A stretch of DNA of 64,000 nucleotides, taken from HT1-32 sp040219025. Its GTDB lineage: Bacteria; Pseudomonadota; Alphaproteobacteria; Rhodospirillales; HT1-32. This document shows positions 23,140-32,746 of this stretch, piece after piece. Every line of letters begins with the position of its first letter. Positions within the stretch are counted from its first letter, which is position 1. The notes under the pieces were generated by a model that saw nothing but the letters and a program-made list of their open reading frames with translations, was not told the origin of the DNA and did no database searches. Both the position numbers and the translations under genes were made by a program. Where the stretch lies: assembly GCA_040219025.1 (NCBI GenBank), contig JAVJTE010000031.1, positions 1 to 64,000 of the forward strand. The letters are read 5' to 3'.

Positions 23140-23991
23140 CTAGTGTGGCGTAATGCCCCGCAACCGCTCGTTACGGCGACGCAGGATTTCCAGCGAGGCC
23201 AGCAGGGCGATCGATATCGTCACCAGAACCGTTGCCACCGCAAGGATGGTCGGGCTGATCTGTTCGCGCAGGCCAGAGAACATCTGACGCGGGATAGTCC
23301 GTTCCTCATATCCGGCCAGGAACAGCACAACGACCACTTCATCGAAGGACGTGATGAAGGCGAACAATGCACCACTGATGACGCCCGGCAGAATAAGCGG
23401 CATTGTCACCTTGAAAAACACTGTCCGCGGCGGGGCACCCAGGCTGAGAGCCGCACGGTTCAGCGACTGGTCAAAGCCGACCAGCGTCGCGGTCACCGTA
23501 ATGATGACGAATGGCGTACCCAGCGCCGTATGGGCCAGCACAATGCCGGTGAGGGTCGAGGACAGCCCGATATCGGAATAGAAAAAGAACATGCCGGCAG
23601 CCGAGATGATCAGCGGCACAATCATCGGCGAGATCAGGATGCCCATGAACAGCGAGCGGAAGGGCATGTAGGATTTCGACAGGCCGAGTGCCGCAAGCGT
23701 GCCAAGACCTGTGGCCAGAATGGTCGAGAAAAATGCGATGATCACGCTGTTCTTTGCCGAATGGGTCCACTGGACATTGGTGACCATGTCCTCATACCAG
23801 CGCAGCGAGAAGGCATCCGGGTTCAGCGACAGCATGCCGGGAGTAAAGGTGAAGTAAGGCTCTGCATTAAAGCTGAGCGGGATGATCACCAGAATTGGCA
23901 AAATAAGAAACAGGAAGATCAGACCGCAGATGAACCGGTACCCGTAGTACCAGGCTGTCTCAAGCGGACCGGCATAGGATGGAAGTGACAT
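23140..23991 (-). CDS. potC: Polyamine-type ABC transporter permease (PotC-like)
   Basis: The 283-residue inner-membrane protein has six predicted transmembrane segments, starting with FICGLIFLFLILPILVIIPLSF, and the binding-protein-dependent transport motif around SLGAPPRTVFFKVTMPLILPG (EAA loop; key residues A, G and the following LP), which contacts the ATPase. With PotB it forms the channel. It is the last gene of the operon potA-potD-potB-potC on the minus strand, 15 bases after potB. The substrate class (spermidine, putrescine or a related cation or opine) follows from the binding protein; exact specificity is uncertain. Confidence 0.85.
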   Translation of the reverse strand: MSLPSYAGPLETAWYYGYRFICGLIFLFLILPILVIIPLSFNAEPYFTFTPGMLSLNPDAFSLRWYEDMVTNVQWTHSAKNSVIIAFFSTILATGLGTLAALGLSKSYMPFRSLFMGILISPMIVPLIISAAGMFFFYSDIGLSSTLTGIVLAHTALGTPFVIITVTATLVGFDQSLNRAALSLGAPPRTVFFKVTMPLILPGVISGALFAFITSFDEVVVVLFLAGYEERTIPRQMFSGLREQISPTILAVATVLVTISIALLASLEILRRRNERLRGITPH

Positions 23992-24006
23992 GATTCAGGC
24001 CTCCCC

Positions 24007-25284
24007 TCAGCCGAACTTCATATTGTCGATACCGACAATCTTGTTGTAGAGCCAGTAGAGCGCCAGCACTCCGGCCAGCAGAATTGCGCCGAGAGCCGCA
24101 GCCAGACCCCAGTTCAGCGATTTCTGCATGTGATAGGCAATCAGGTTGGAGATCATCTGACCATCCGACCCGCCAACCAGTGCCGGCGTGATGTAATAAC
24201 CAATGGCAACAATGAAAACCAGGATCGAGCCTGCGCCGATCCCCGGCACGGTCTGCGGTACATAGACACGCCAGAAGGCAAGTGCCGGATTGGCGCCGAG
24301 CGACCGCGCCGCCCGCATGTAGGTCGGCGGGATGGTTTTCATCACGCTGTAAAGCGGCAGGACCATGAACGGCAGCAGGATGTGGGTCATCGCGATGACC
24401 ACTCCCTTCTCATTGAACATCAGTTCCAGCCTGCCGTCCGTGTTGATCAGGCCCAGCCAGACCAGAAACTCGTTCAGCACACCTTCCTTGCCGAGAATGA
24501 CAATCCAGGAGGTGGTCCGCACCAGCAGCGACGTCCAGAACGGCAGCAGAACCATGATCATCAGCAGGTTGCTGGTCCGCATCGGCAGGGTTGCGAGCAG
24601 ATAGGCAATCGGATAGCCGAGGATAATGCAGGTGATCGTCACCATAATGCTCATCCAGATTGTGCGGCCAAACAGCTTTACATAGATCTGCTTGTATTCG
24701 GGCTGCTGGATCAGCTCACCATCGCCGTTATAGCGCATGTCGACCGCCGCCGCGAAATAGGCCGTGGTGTAGCGTTTCCCCATCCGGTCGATGTTCTTCC
24801 AGAGTTCAACATCACCCCAGTCCTTGTCGATCTTGAGGAAGGCTTCCTTGTAGGGCCCGCTCTCCATCCCCCTGACGCGCCGAATGGTCTTGTTGAACAG
24901 GCTGCGGGAACCGGCGAATTCCTGATTGAGCCGGGCGGCGACCTTGCCAATCGAGCGATCTTCGGCACCCCGGATCATTTCCCGGGCAAGCGTCGCAAAA
25001 ACCTCTTCCGAGGGGATATCCTGACGGTCCCATTCTTCCAGCAGGGCGAGGGTTTCGGGAATACCTTCAACCAGTGCCGGATTGTCGATACTGCGCAACA
25101 GCATCTGGCCGATCGGGACAATAAAGCTGAAAAGAATAAACAGAAAAAGCGGAGCAACGAGCAGCATGGCACGCATCTTGTTGCGCATCATCGCCCGGGC
25201 GAGGCTGACCTTCAGCGGAATACCATCCGCCGTGATCATCTGACCGGCGTCGTTCTGATTTGACTCGGCTGCCGTCGCGCTCAT
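24007..25284 (-). CDS. potB: Polyamine-type ABC transporter permease (PotB-like) with a large periplasmic insertion
   Basis: The 425-residue permease is about 120-140 residues longer than ordinary PotB. Transmembrane segment 1 (MLLVAPLFLFILFSFIVPIG, about residues 39-58) is followed by a polar stretch to about residue 205 with several charged helices, before segment 2 (IWMSIMVTITCIILGYPIAYLLA). The remaining segments and the EAA loop (ARSLGANPALAFWRVYVPQ) are normal. The insertion must face the periplasm and may contact the binding protein. Similar long permeases occur in alphaproteobacterial PotABCD-like systems. It lies between potD and potC in the operon. Confidence 0.83.
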   Translation of the reverse strand: MSATAAESNQNDAGQMITADGIPLKVSLARAMMRNKMRAMLLVAPLFLFILFSFIVPIGQMLLRSIDNPALVEGIPETLALLEEWDRQDIPSEEVFATLAREMIRGAEDRSIGKVAARLNQEFAGSRSLFNKTIRRVRGMESGPYKEAFLKIDKDWGDVELWKNIDRMGKRYTTAYFAAAVDMRYNGDGELIQQPEYKQIYVKLFGRTIWMSIMVTITCIILGYPIAYLLATLPMRTSNLLMIMVLLPFWTSLLVRTTSWIVILGKEGVLNEFLVWLGLINTDGRLELMFNEKGVVIAMTHILLPFMVLPLYSVMKTIPPTYMRAARSLGANPALAFWRVYVPQTVPGIGAGSILVFIVAIGYYITPALVGGSDGQMISNLIAYHMQKSLNWGLAAALGAILLAGVLALYWLYNKIVGIDNMKFG

Positions 25285-25361
25285 TGCAAAAATGTCCTAA
25301 TGAATTTTCAGGCTGAACGGAGTGAGGGGCAGGTTGCCCTGCCCCTCGTCAAACCGGTCAA

Positions 25362-26456
25362 TCAGTTGGCCAGCCAGGCGTTGAAGCGTTCTTTCAGCTC
25401 ATCGGCATTATCAGCCCAGAAGATGAAGTCATTCTGCAACGGGTTCTTGAAGTTGTCCGGTGCTGTCGGCATATGCGGCAGCATCGGGATACCGGCTTCG
25501 GCATGATTGCCAATCAGCGGCACAGAGGACTTGCGCACCGGACCATAGGAAATCCATGAGGCCTGATCAGCAAGACGCTGGGTGTCCGTGGCGAATTTCA
25601 CAAATTCCCAGGCTTCCTTGAAACGCGGCGTGCCTGTCGGAATACCGAACAGATCGATGTCCCAGATCTGGCCATCCCAGGAAATTTCAAACGGCTTCTT
25701 CTCGACCGCAATGGCGTTGAAGATACGGCCGTTATAGACCGAGGTCATGATGACTTCGCCGTCGGCCAGCATCTGCGGCGGCTGTGCACCGGCTTCCCAC
25801 CAGATCACGTCATTCTTGATCTTGTCGAGCGTGGCAAAAGCCTTGTTAATGCCTTCCTCGGTTCCCAGGACATCATAGACTTCGGTCGAGGGAACACCGG
25901 ATGCCATAAGCGCCCATTCCAGGTTCACTTTCGGATCTTTTCTCAGACCGCGCTTGCCCGGGATCTTCTTGGTGTCAAAAAGATCGGCAATGGACGAGTA
26001 GCCCTTAACCTTGCTTTTGTCATAGGCGATGACCGTCGACCAGACGATGGAACCGACGGCACAATCCGTGAGCGTGCCTGCGAGGAAGTCGTCTTTGGCG
26101 GGTGTACCATTTGCACCGGCCGGAAGTTCCTCGGTCGGCAGCCGTGCCAGCATACCTTCATCACAACCGCGGACGGCATCAGAAAGTTCCAGATCGACAA
26201 CGTCCCAGGTCACGTTCTTGGCTTCGACCTGGGCGCGAATTTCAGCCAGACCACCGTTGTAATCAACGGAGTTGATCTTCATACCGGTCTTCGCGGTGTA
26301 GGGCTTGTGGTAGGCCTCAAGCTGGCTCTTCGTGTAGGCCCCACCCCAGGAAATCACCGTGATAGCATCAGCGGCGACGGCCGGGCCGGTGGCCACGAAA
26401 CCCATCGCGGCAACGCCGGCAACGGCAGCTGTCGTGTGTTTCAGAAAATTCTTCAT
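25362..26456 (-). CDS. potD: Periplasmic polyamine-type substrate-binding protein (PotD-like)
   Basis: The 364-residue protein has a signal peptide (MKNFLKHTTAAVAGVAAMGF, cleavage near ATGPAVAADA at about residue 29) and the mature start ITVISWGGAYTKSQLEAYHKPY typical of PotD/PotF-like proteins (SBP class 8). It captures substrate in the periplasm for the PotBC channel. Acidic and aromatic residues that line polyamine pockets are plausible (WEAGAQPPQML, ISYGPVRKSS), but specificity cannot be read; opines and other amines use close relatives. The ATG at 26456 is chosen because it starts the signal peptide; the longer frame adds 30 non-homologous residues. It follows potA by 86 bases. Confidence 0.87.
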   Translation of the reverse strand: MKNFLKHTTAAVAGVAAMGFVATGPAVAADAITVISWGGAYTKSQLEAYHKPYTAKTGMKINSVDYNGGLAEIRAQVEAKNVTWDVVDLELSDAVRGCDEGMLARLPTEELPAGANGTPAKDDFLAGTLTDCAVGSIVWSTVIAYDKSKVKGYSSIADLFDTKKIPGKRGLRKDPKVNLEWALMASGVPSTEVYDVLGTEEGINKAFATLDKIKNDVIWWEAGAQPPQMLADGEVIMTSVYNGRIFNAIAVEKKPFEISWDGQIWDIDLFGIPTGTPRFKEAWEFVKFATDTQRLADQASWISYGPVRKSSVPLIGNHAEAGIPMLPHMPTAPDNFKNPLQNDFIFWADNADELKERFNAWLAN

Positions 26457-26542
26457 ATCAGATTGTCTCCCAATTTTGCCGGCAGAGCCGGCGTTACAGT
26501 TCGCAAAACCCGCTATACGGGCTCTGCTTCCATCTACCCTGC

Positions 26543-27637
26543 TCACGCATCAAGTGCGCGGCAGTCCTCCGTTGCCCAGCCGACACTCACCTCGTCCCCC
26601 CGGTTGAGCAGAATGTGGCCATGGGCATTCGGAACTTTCACGATGAACTGGTCATTCCCGGATACGGTCAGCCGCGTCCGGATATGGTCACCGAGATAAA
26701 TCAATTCTTCGACACGGGCCGGACAGGCATTATCTGTCGCCCCGTCCGCCGGCGAAATGGTAACGCGTTCGGGCCGCAACGAGAGCGTCGTCCTGTCACC
26801 GACACCGCCAACATTGACCCGCAGCGCCTGAACGGCACCGCCGCCGCCTTCAAGCTCGACATTGCAGATGTCGCCTTCAATCGCGGTGACCTTGCCCATC
26901 AGCCTGTTATTCTCGCCGATAAACCCGGCAACAAAGGCATTATCCGGCTTTTCATACAGCACATCCGGTGCCGCAAGCTGCTGGACGATGCCGTCATCGA
27001 AAACGGCAATGCGGTTCGACATGGTCAGGGCTTCTGCCTGATCATGGGTCACATAGACAACCGTCACACCGAGGCTCTCGTGGATATGCTTGATCTCGTA
27101 CTGCATTTCTTCGCGCAGATTTTTGTCGAGCGCGCCGAGAGGCTCGTCCATCAGCACAAGCTGCGGATCAAAGACCAGAGCACGGGCAACCGCCACGCGC
27201 TGCTGCTGCCCTCCGGACAGCTGGGCGGGACGCCGGTCGCCGAATTGCGTCAACCGGACCATCTCAAGCGCACGCTGCACCCGGCTTTCCACTTCGGACT
27301 TGTCGATCTTGCGGACCTGAAGCGGGAAAGCGAGGTTTTCGCTCACTGTCATATGTGGAAAAAGAGCATAGTTCTGAAAGACCATGCCAATACCGCGCTT
27401 GTGCGGCGGTACGTTATTTATCGGTACGCCATCAAGGAAGATCTCGCCATGCGTCGCGGGCTCAAACCCGGCCAGCATCATCAGGCAAGTGGTCTTGCCT
27501 GATCCCGACGGTCCCAGCATCGTAACGAATTCACCCGCCTCGATATCGAGGTTGAAATTCTTTACGACGAGTGTTTCACCGTCATAGCTCTTCTGTACAC
27601 CCTTGAAGCGAACGAATGCGTCGTTCGTTTCGGCCAT
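26543..27637 (-). CDS. potA: ABC transporter ATP-binding protein (PotA-like)
   Basis: The 364-residue ATPase has Walker A LGPSGSGKTTCL (about 42-53), a Q-loop (FQNYALFPHMTV), the signature LSGGQQQRVAVARAL, Walker B QLVLMDEPLGALD and the switch histidine in THDQAEALTMS. A C-terminal TOBE domain (about 280-360) is the regulatory part seen in spermidine/putrescine importers. It powers the PotBC permease. It is the first gene of the minus-strand operon, so the promoter lies in the 237 bases between it and the divergent DUF1194 gene, where I see no clear operator. Confidence 0.92.
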   Translation of the reverse strand: MAETNDAFVRFKGVQKSYDGETLVVKNFNLDIEAGEFVTMLGPSGSGKTTCLMMLAGFEPATHGEIFLDGVPINNVPPHKRGIGMVFQNYALFPHMTVSENLAFPLQVRKIDKSEVESRVQRALEMVRLTQFGDRRPAQLSGGQQQRVAVARALVFDPQLVLMDEPLGALDKNLREEMQYEIKHIHESLGVTVVYVTHDQAEALTMSNRIAVFDDGIVQQLAAPDVLYEKPDNAFVAGFIGENNRLMGKVTAIEGDICNVELEGGGGAVQALRVNVGGVGDRTTLSLRPERVTISPADGATDNACPARVEELIYLGDHIRTRLTVSGNDQFIVKVPNAHGHILLNRGDEVSVGWATEDCRALDA

Positions 27638-27874
27638 TACGGCTCCCTGCGTTTTTATTCCCTGCCGGTGCGGCGTTCCGCCACCATCCGGGTCGCTCCC
27701 TTATGTCCGGTTGACCCGAACTTTATCACTCATCATAACAAGCACCGGCCCCGGTCTGTCAAAAACTATTAATTGAACCGACCGGACCAATGCGACATAG
27801 CCCAGGGATAAATGCGCCATACCCGCAGATTTATCCCGTTGCGCCGCCACTCCCGGCAGGTCATCATATTTTTT

Positions 27875-28657
27875 ATGAACCGTCATATCAGCAGGTTACG
27901 TGATGCTGCCGGAACGCTGACCAGTGCCTTTTGCGTGACTTTCGGAATCCAGACGACCGCCCTGGCCCAGATCCCGGTCGATATCGAACTGGTCCTGGCG
28001 CTCGACTGTTCCTACAGCGTCGATTCAGAAGAATTTTCGCTTCAGGTACTGGGGCTGTCAGACGCCTTTCGTTCACCGGAAGTGATCAAGGCCATCCGTG
28101 ACGGACAGTTTGGCCGGATCGGGGTCAGTCTGATCCAGTGGTCGAGCTATCAGAGCCAGGAACTGGCGATTGGCTGGAGTCTGGTGGACAGTGCGGACTC
28201 CGCCGCCGTGCTGTCGGCCCGGATCGCCAATATGCCGCGGGTCACTGCCGAGGGGGCGACATCGATATCCGGCGCACTGGCAGGGGCGCTGGATGCGTTT
28301 CAGCGATCCCCCTTCTCCGGCACCCGTCGCGTCATCGATGTCTCGGGTGACGGCCGCAACAACAGCGGGCCGGAGCTTGCCATCCTGCGGGCCCGGGTTC
28401 TGGCGCAGAATATCACGATCAATGGTCTGGCCATTCTGAATGATGTCCCGACACTGGATTACTATTACAACCAGCAGCTGATCGGTGGCCCGGCGGCCTT
28501 CACCCTGCGGGCCAATGACTATGAAGACTACATCCGTGCAATCCGGATGAAACTACTGAAGGAAATCCGCAGCTTTCCGGTATCCGACAGGGGCAGCGAT
28601 GAGGGCGGAGACTTTGCCTCCCTGCCCGACGGCCCGGTCCTCCCCCCGGTTCAGTGA
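27875..28657 (+). CDS. Secreted DUF1194 (von Willebrand factor A-like) protein
   Basis: The 260-residue protein starts with a signal peptide (to about residue 32, ending TTALAQ). It then shows a VWA-like metal site: DIELVLALDCSYSVDSEEF is a MIDAS-type DxSxS variant, with GATSISGALAGALDAF and VIDVSGDGRNNSG completing the fold. DUF1194 proteins are exported alphaproteobacterial proteins that probably bind partners through a bound divalent cation; the role is unknown. I chose the ATG at 27875 because it gives a proper signal peptide; an upstream ATG at 27812 is possible. It ends 7 bases inside the convergent amidase gene. Confidence 0.8.
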   Translation: MNRHISRLRDAAGTLTSAFCVTFGIQTTALAQIPVDIELVLALDCSYSVDSEEFSLQVLGLSDAFRSPEVIKAIRDGQFGRIGVSLIQWSSYQSQELAIGWSLVDSADSAAVLSARIANMPRVTAEGATSISGALAGALDAFQRSPFSGTRRVIDVSGDGRNNSGPELAILRARVLAQNITINGLAILNDVPTLDYYYNQQLIGGPAAFTLRANDYEDYIRAIRMKLLKEIRSFPVSDRGSDEGGDFASLPDGPVLPPVQ

Positions 28658-30072
28658 CGGATATGCGGGGTAACCGGCAGCAGTTTTGAAAAGCCGGTCA
28701 GGTCATCAAGGATGGCCGCCGCTGCAAGGACGCGGCCGTCACCATGCATCGGTCCGATAATCTGGAGTCCGACCGGCAGTCCGTCATCCGTGAACCCGGC
28801 CGGTGCCGAGGCGGCCGGGCAGCCGCTGACAGAAATCGCCGATGTTGCGGTAACCCAGGCAATATAGTTGTCGAACTTCACCCCTGCGACCTCTTCGACA
28901 TAGCGGACATCGACGTCGAACGGCGGAACAATGACCGCAGGGCATACCAGCAGGTCACAGCGTCGGAAGAACTTCTGCATACGCCGGAAAACAGCTGATC
29001 GCCGGCGCTCCGCCCGGCCAATATCATCCGCCGTCAAAGCCGCCCCCTTTTCATAGTTCCAGATGATTTCCGGCTTGAACTTGTCTCTGTGAGCCTCAAT
29101 CAGCGGCCCCATATTCGCCACGAACCAGGCGGCCCGGAGAGTCTGGAAACAGTCCGCAGCTTCCGCAAGATCGGGACAATCCTCAATCACCTCGACGCCG
29201 GCCTCCCTGAACTTTTCAGCCGCTGCCCGGCAGATTTCCCGGACCACCGGATCAACCGGCATGATTCCGCCGAGATCAGCCGAAAAGGCGATCCGTTCCG
29301 GCGGGCGCCGGTTCTGAACCTGCGACAGATAACTTTCCCCGGAAATGTTGCCGACCGAAAGCGGGTCATCGCCATGCCGTCGGGCAATCGCATCCAGCAC
29401 CAGCGCCACATCCGCCGCATTGCGCCCCATCGGTCCCTCAACAGACAGATGGCTGAAGGCATATTCCTCCGGCCCCAGCGGACAGACGCCGGGACTGGGG
29501 CGCAGGCCGACAATACCGTTGAAGGAGGCCGGAATGCGCAATGAACCGCCGAGATCGCTGCCCAGGGCGGCGAATGTCATACCGGATGCGACAGCCGCCG
29601 CCGATCCGCCAGAGGAGCCGGCAACAGATTTCCGGCTGTCCCAGGGGTTCCGCGTCTTGCCGAAGACATCGTTGAATGTCGATCCACCTGCACCGAATTC
29701 CGGCGTATTGGTCTTGCCCATGACAATACCGCCCTGCGCCTCGACGGTTTCGACGATACAGGATGAAGAAACCGGCACATGATCCGCAAATATCGGCGAG
29801 CCCCAGGTCGTGCGAACACCGGCAACCGGGCTGAGATCCTTGATCCCCATGGGCAGACCACCGAGAAGACCGGAAGCGCTGGTCTTCTCCATGATCCGGA
29901 CGGCGTGATCACGGGCACGGTCGATACAGGTCGTCGGAATGGCATTGAGTCCGCCATCAAGCGCGGCGATGCGAGCTGCCGAGGCATCAACCAGATCCAG
30001 CGGCGTCACCTCGCCGGACCGGAGCAGGTCGACAGCCTCGCAGGCTGTCAGTTTACAAAGTTCATCAGACAT
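28651..30072 (-). CDS. Amidase (amidase-signature family)
   Basis: The 473-residue enzyme has the Ser-cisSer-Lys catalytic triad. The lysine is in LPMGIKDLSPVAG (about residue 79), and the glycine/serine-rich motif SVAGSSGGSAAAVASGM (about 150-170) provides the two serines, followed by ALGSDLGGSLRIPASFNGIVGLRPS. Members hydrolyse aliphatic or aromatic amides, including indoleacetamide and 6-aminohexanoate derivatives. GatA is excluded by the lack of gatBC. It is transcribed divergently from the DUF1330 gene, with about 150 bases between. Its substrate is unknown. Confidence 0.85.
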   Translation of the reverse strand: MSDELCKLTACEAVDLLRSGEVTPLDLVDASAARIAALDGGLNAIPTTCIDRARDHAVRIMEKTSASGLLGGLPMGIKDLSPVAGVRTTWGSPIFADHVPVSSSCIVETVEAQGGIVMGKTNTPEFGAGGSTFNDVFGKTRNPWDSRKSVAGSSGGSAAAVASGMTFAALGSDLGGSLRIPASFNGIVGLRPSPGVCPLGPEEYAFSHLSVEGPMGRNAADVALVLDAIARRHGDDPLSVGNISGESYLSQVQNRRPPERIAFSADLGGIMPVDPVVREICRAAAEKFREAGVEVIEDCPDLAEAADCFQTLRAAWFVANMGPLIEAHRDKFKPEIIWNYEKGAALTADDIGRAERRRSAVFRRMQKFFRRCDLLVCPAVIVPPFDVDVRYVEEVAGVKFDNYIAWVTATSAISVSGCPAASAPAGFTDDGLPVGLQIIGPMHGDGRVLAAAAILDDLTGFSKLLPVTPHIRH

Positions 30073-30223
30073 ATTCCCCCACTCCGGCTGATCTAGGCTT
30101 CAATTGACATGTACAAGCCATGCTAGCGTCTCTTCACGCCGGTTCGCACGTCATTCCGGCCGGGACAAAACGCCAGATCGCGCCATACTGGATACAACCG
30201 ACATTTTCCATCAGGAGCCAACC

Positions 30224-30517
30224 ATGACCGCCTATGTGATCGCACAGATTGATGTTCAGGACGCCGGTGCCTACGAGACATACAAGTCCCTGGCACCCGC
30301 CGCCATTGCCGCCCATGGCGGCAAATATATCGCCCGCGGTGGCGCACTGGAAATTCTGGAAGGAGAGAACGATCTGCCCCGGACCGTGATTCTGGAGTTT
30401 CCCGACATGGCGACCGCCCGGACCTGGTACAATTCGCCAGAATATTCGGCCGCAAAAGCCGCCCGCGAAGGTGCCGCGAGAACCCGTTTCCTGCTGGTCG
30501 ACGGAGTTCAGGAATAA
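30224..30517 (+). CDS. DUF1330 protein (dimeric alpha-beta barrel)
   Basis: The 97-residue protein is a typical single-domain DUF1330, a ferredoxin-like alpha-beta barrel: AYVIAQIDVQD, AAIAAHGGKYIARGG, and FPDMATARTWYNSPEY with the conserved W-Y-S-P-E-Y. The family is abundant but lacks a defined general function; some members may act as small enzymes or ligand-binding proteins. The start is set at the ATG at 30224 with AGGAGCC upstream. It stands alone and is flanked by the divergent amidase and the convergent fumarylacetoacetase gene. Confidence 0.85.
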   Translation: MTAYVIAQIDVQDAGAYETYKSLAPAAIAAHGGKYIARGGALEILEGENDLPRTVILEFPDMATARTWYNSPEYSAAKAAREGAARTRFLLVDGVQE

Positions 30518-30544
30518 GCAGCAGGCGTCCTCAACAGACTGGCC

Positions 30545-31561
30545 TCAGCCGCGATAACGGACCACCTTCTGATCGATTGCGCCAAAAACCGACATACCGT
30601 CAGCATCCAGCATTTCAATGCGGACCGTGTCACCAAACTGCATGAACGGCGTCACCGGCTTGCCCTTGCTGATGGTCTCGTACATCCGCAGTTCAGCGAT
30701 ACAGGAGTAGCCGACACCGCCATCCTCAATGGCCGAGCCATGGCTGGTATCCTGCTTGTTTGACACCGTACCGGAACCAATGATGGTTCCCGCGCCAAGA
30801 GGACGGGTTTTCGCCGCATGGCTGATCAGTTTCGGAAAACTGAAGGTCATATCGACACCGGCCTGCGGCTTGCCGAACAGTTTCCCGTTGAGGCTGGACA
30901 GCAGCGGCAGATGGAGCTTCCCCTCCAGCCAGGCCGACCCCAGTTCATCCCTTGTCACGGCGACCGGCGAAAAAGCCGATGACGGTTTCGACTGAAAGAA
31001 TCCAAAACCCTTCCCCAGTTCCGCCGGGATCAGGTTCCGCAGACTGACATCATTCACCAGCATCAGCAGCTTGATATGCGACCCCGCCAGATCGGCGGAA
31101 ACACCCATTGGCACGTCATCGGTAATGACGGCGATTTCAGACTCGAAATCGATGCCCCAGGCTTCGTCTTCCATCTCTATATCTTCGCGCGGGCCGATAA
31201 AGCTGTCGGAGCCACCCTGGTACATCAGAGGATCTTCATAGAAACTGGCCGGCATTTCCGCATTTCGGGCTTTGCGCACCAGTTCGACATGATTCACATA
31301 GGCGCTGCCATCCGCCCACTGGTAGGCCCGCGGCAGGGGTGAGGCGAGCGCATCCATGGAAAGCTCAAAGGCATCTTCCGCGTTCGCTTCATTCAGCCGG
31401 TCATAGATCTGTTCCAGCTGCGGCGCGGTCTCATGCCAGTTCTGGACGGCAACCTGCAGCGTCGGCGCGACAGAATTTGCCCGAACAGCTTTTGAAAGGT
31501 CACCGCTGACAACGATCAGCGTACCATCCCGGCCACCTTCCTTCAGGGTTGCAAGTTTCAC
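30545..31561 (-). CDS. fahA: Fumarylacetoacetate hydrolase (tyrosine catabolism)
   Basis: The 338-residue protein belongs to the FAH family. It has an N-terminal regulatory part and a C-terminal catalytic domain with DIEMEDEAWGIDFESEIAVI (metal-binding glutamates), MLVNDVSLRNLIPAELGKGFGFFQSKPSSAFSPV, and GAGTIIGSGTVSN. In the homogentisate pathway it splits fumarylacetoacetate to fumarate and acetoacetate. It starts with GTG at 31561, overlapping the stop of hmgA by 4 bases (GTGA), so it is coupled to that gene. With hmgA, maiA and hppD in the window the role is well supported. Confidence 0.9.
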   Translation of the reverse strand: MKLATLKEGGRDGTLIVVSGDLSKAVRANSVAPTLQVAVQNWHETAPQLEQIYDRLNEANAEDAFELSMDALASPLPRAYQWADGSAYVNHVELVRKARNAEMPASFYEDPLMYQGGSDSFIGPREDIEMEDEAWGIDFESEIAVITDDVPMGVSADLAGSHIKLLMLVNDVSLRNLIPAELGKGFGFFQSKPSSAFSPVAVTRDELGSAWLEGKLHLPLLSSLNGKLFGKPQAGVDMTFSFPKLISHAAKTRPLGAGTIIGSGTVSNKQDTSHGSAIEDGGVGYSCIAELRMYETISKGKPVTPFMQFGDTVRIEMLDADGMSVFGAIDQKVVRYRG

Positions 31562-32706
31562 TCTGTCACCTCACCGGTACGCCAGGAATTTACATAACCA
31601 TCCCATTCAACTCCGTCAGGAATTGATCCCGCATCCAGCGGATCGCGGGTATCCACCATGACCGCATACTCATCGGTTGCAGGCTTTCGCGGGCTAAAGG
31701 CACCGCCCAGCGCTTTCGGATGCGGGCCATGCGTGAACCCGCAGGGATGAAACGTCATCATACCGGCCTCAATATTGTCTCGGCTGAAAAAGTCCCCGGC
31801 ATGATAGAACAGCACTTCATCAAAGTCGTCATTGTTATGGTAGAACGGGACTTTCAGCGCCTCGGGATCCGTCTCGAACGGGCGCGGTGTAAAGGTGCAG
31901 ACGACAAACCGGTCGCCAACAAAGGTCGAATGGACTGACGGCGGGACATGATAACGGTGGCTCATCACCGGGCGAATATCGCGCACATTCAGCCGGACGG
32001 CGGCAAGATCCCCCTTCCAGCCGACAATATCGAGCGGGTTGTAGGGATAGCTGACCGTACTGATGGCGTTCCGCCGCTTGATCCGCACCTGCCAGAGGCC
32101 ACCCGGCCCGGCGTCGGTTTTCTGCGCCTCGAACCGGTCATTGATGAGCGGGGTATCCAGCACCCCCGGATCGAATATCGCATGCGGTCCAAGCAGTCCT
32201 TTATCCGGCAGCTTGCAGGACCCGTTCGTCGCCTCGATCATCAGAGCCGTAACCGGGGCCGTGGTCTCAAGGCGCCACATCGTCCCGCGTGGCAGCAGCA
32301 GATAATCTCCCGCCCCGAACGACAGGTGGCCAAAGTCGCAGAACAGCTCCCCGGCACCCTGATGAATGAACAGCAGCTGATCGCCGTCACCGTTGCGGAC
32401 CAGATGATCCATTTTCCCGGGTGCATGCCAGAAGCGTAACTGAACCGACGCATTGTGCAGAATAACCGGGGCATCCCAGGGGCTGGCCTGCGGACCCGTG
32501 ATCCGGTTCAGGTCGAACGCGCGGGGGCGCAACGGCCCCTCCCAGCCAACCCAGCCGGTAGGCGGGTTGGCATGATAGAAATGGGTGGCCGGGCCAAAGA
32601 ATCCCTCCTTCCCCATTTCACGTTCATAGGTTCCCTCGGGCAGCGCCACATGCGCCTGCCGGGCAGCCAGACCGGAGGTGCGCGGAAAAGAGATCGAATG
32701 CTTCAT
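31558..32706 (-). CDS. hmgA: Homogentisate 1,2-dioxygenase
   Basis: The 382-residue protein is a cupin-fold Fe(II) dioxygenase that opens the homogentisate ring to maleylacetoacetate. Family features are FHPCGFTHGPHP near residue 320, where histidines and a nearby glutamate bind iron, MSHRYHVPPSVHSTFVGDRFVVCTFTPRPFETDP, and the cupin core DGDQLLFIHQGAGEL. It is slightly shorter than the about 430-residue canonical enzyme, as in the bacterial subgroup with a compact N-terminus. The ATG at 32706 is preferred over a 102-codon upstream extension that runs into the marR promoter. A perfect palindrome 41-60 bases upstream probably mediates MarR control. Confidence 0.9.
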   Translation of the reverse strand: MKHSISFPRTSGLAARQAHVALPEGTYEREMGKEGFFGPATHFYHANPPTGWVGWEGPLRPRAFDLNRITGPQASPWDAPVILHNASVQLRFWHAPGKMDHLVRNGDGDQLLFIHQGAGELFCDFGHLSFGAGDYLLLPRGTMWRLETTAPVTALMIEATNGSCKLPDKGLLGPHAIFDPGVLDTPLINDRFEAQKTDAGPGGLWQVRIKRRNAISTVSYPYNPLDIVGWKGDLAAVRLNVRDIRPVMSHRYHVPPSVHSTFVGDRFVVCTFTPRPFETDPEALKVPFYHNNDDFDEVLFYHAGDFFSRDNIEAGMMTFHPCGFTHGPHPKALGGAFSPRKPATDEYAVMVDTRDPLDAGSIPDGVEWDGYVNSWRTGEVTE

Positions 32707-32746
32707 GTTCCACTCCGTGAGATGTGTCTTGACGGAAGAGTCGAAA

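Noticed and set aside
24130..25263. 377-codon antisense frame over potB
   Set aside because: Shadow of the permease gene; composition is rich in H, Q and R as expected of an antisense frame.
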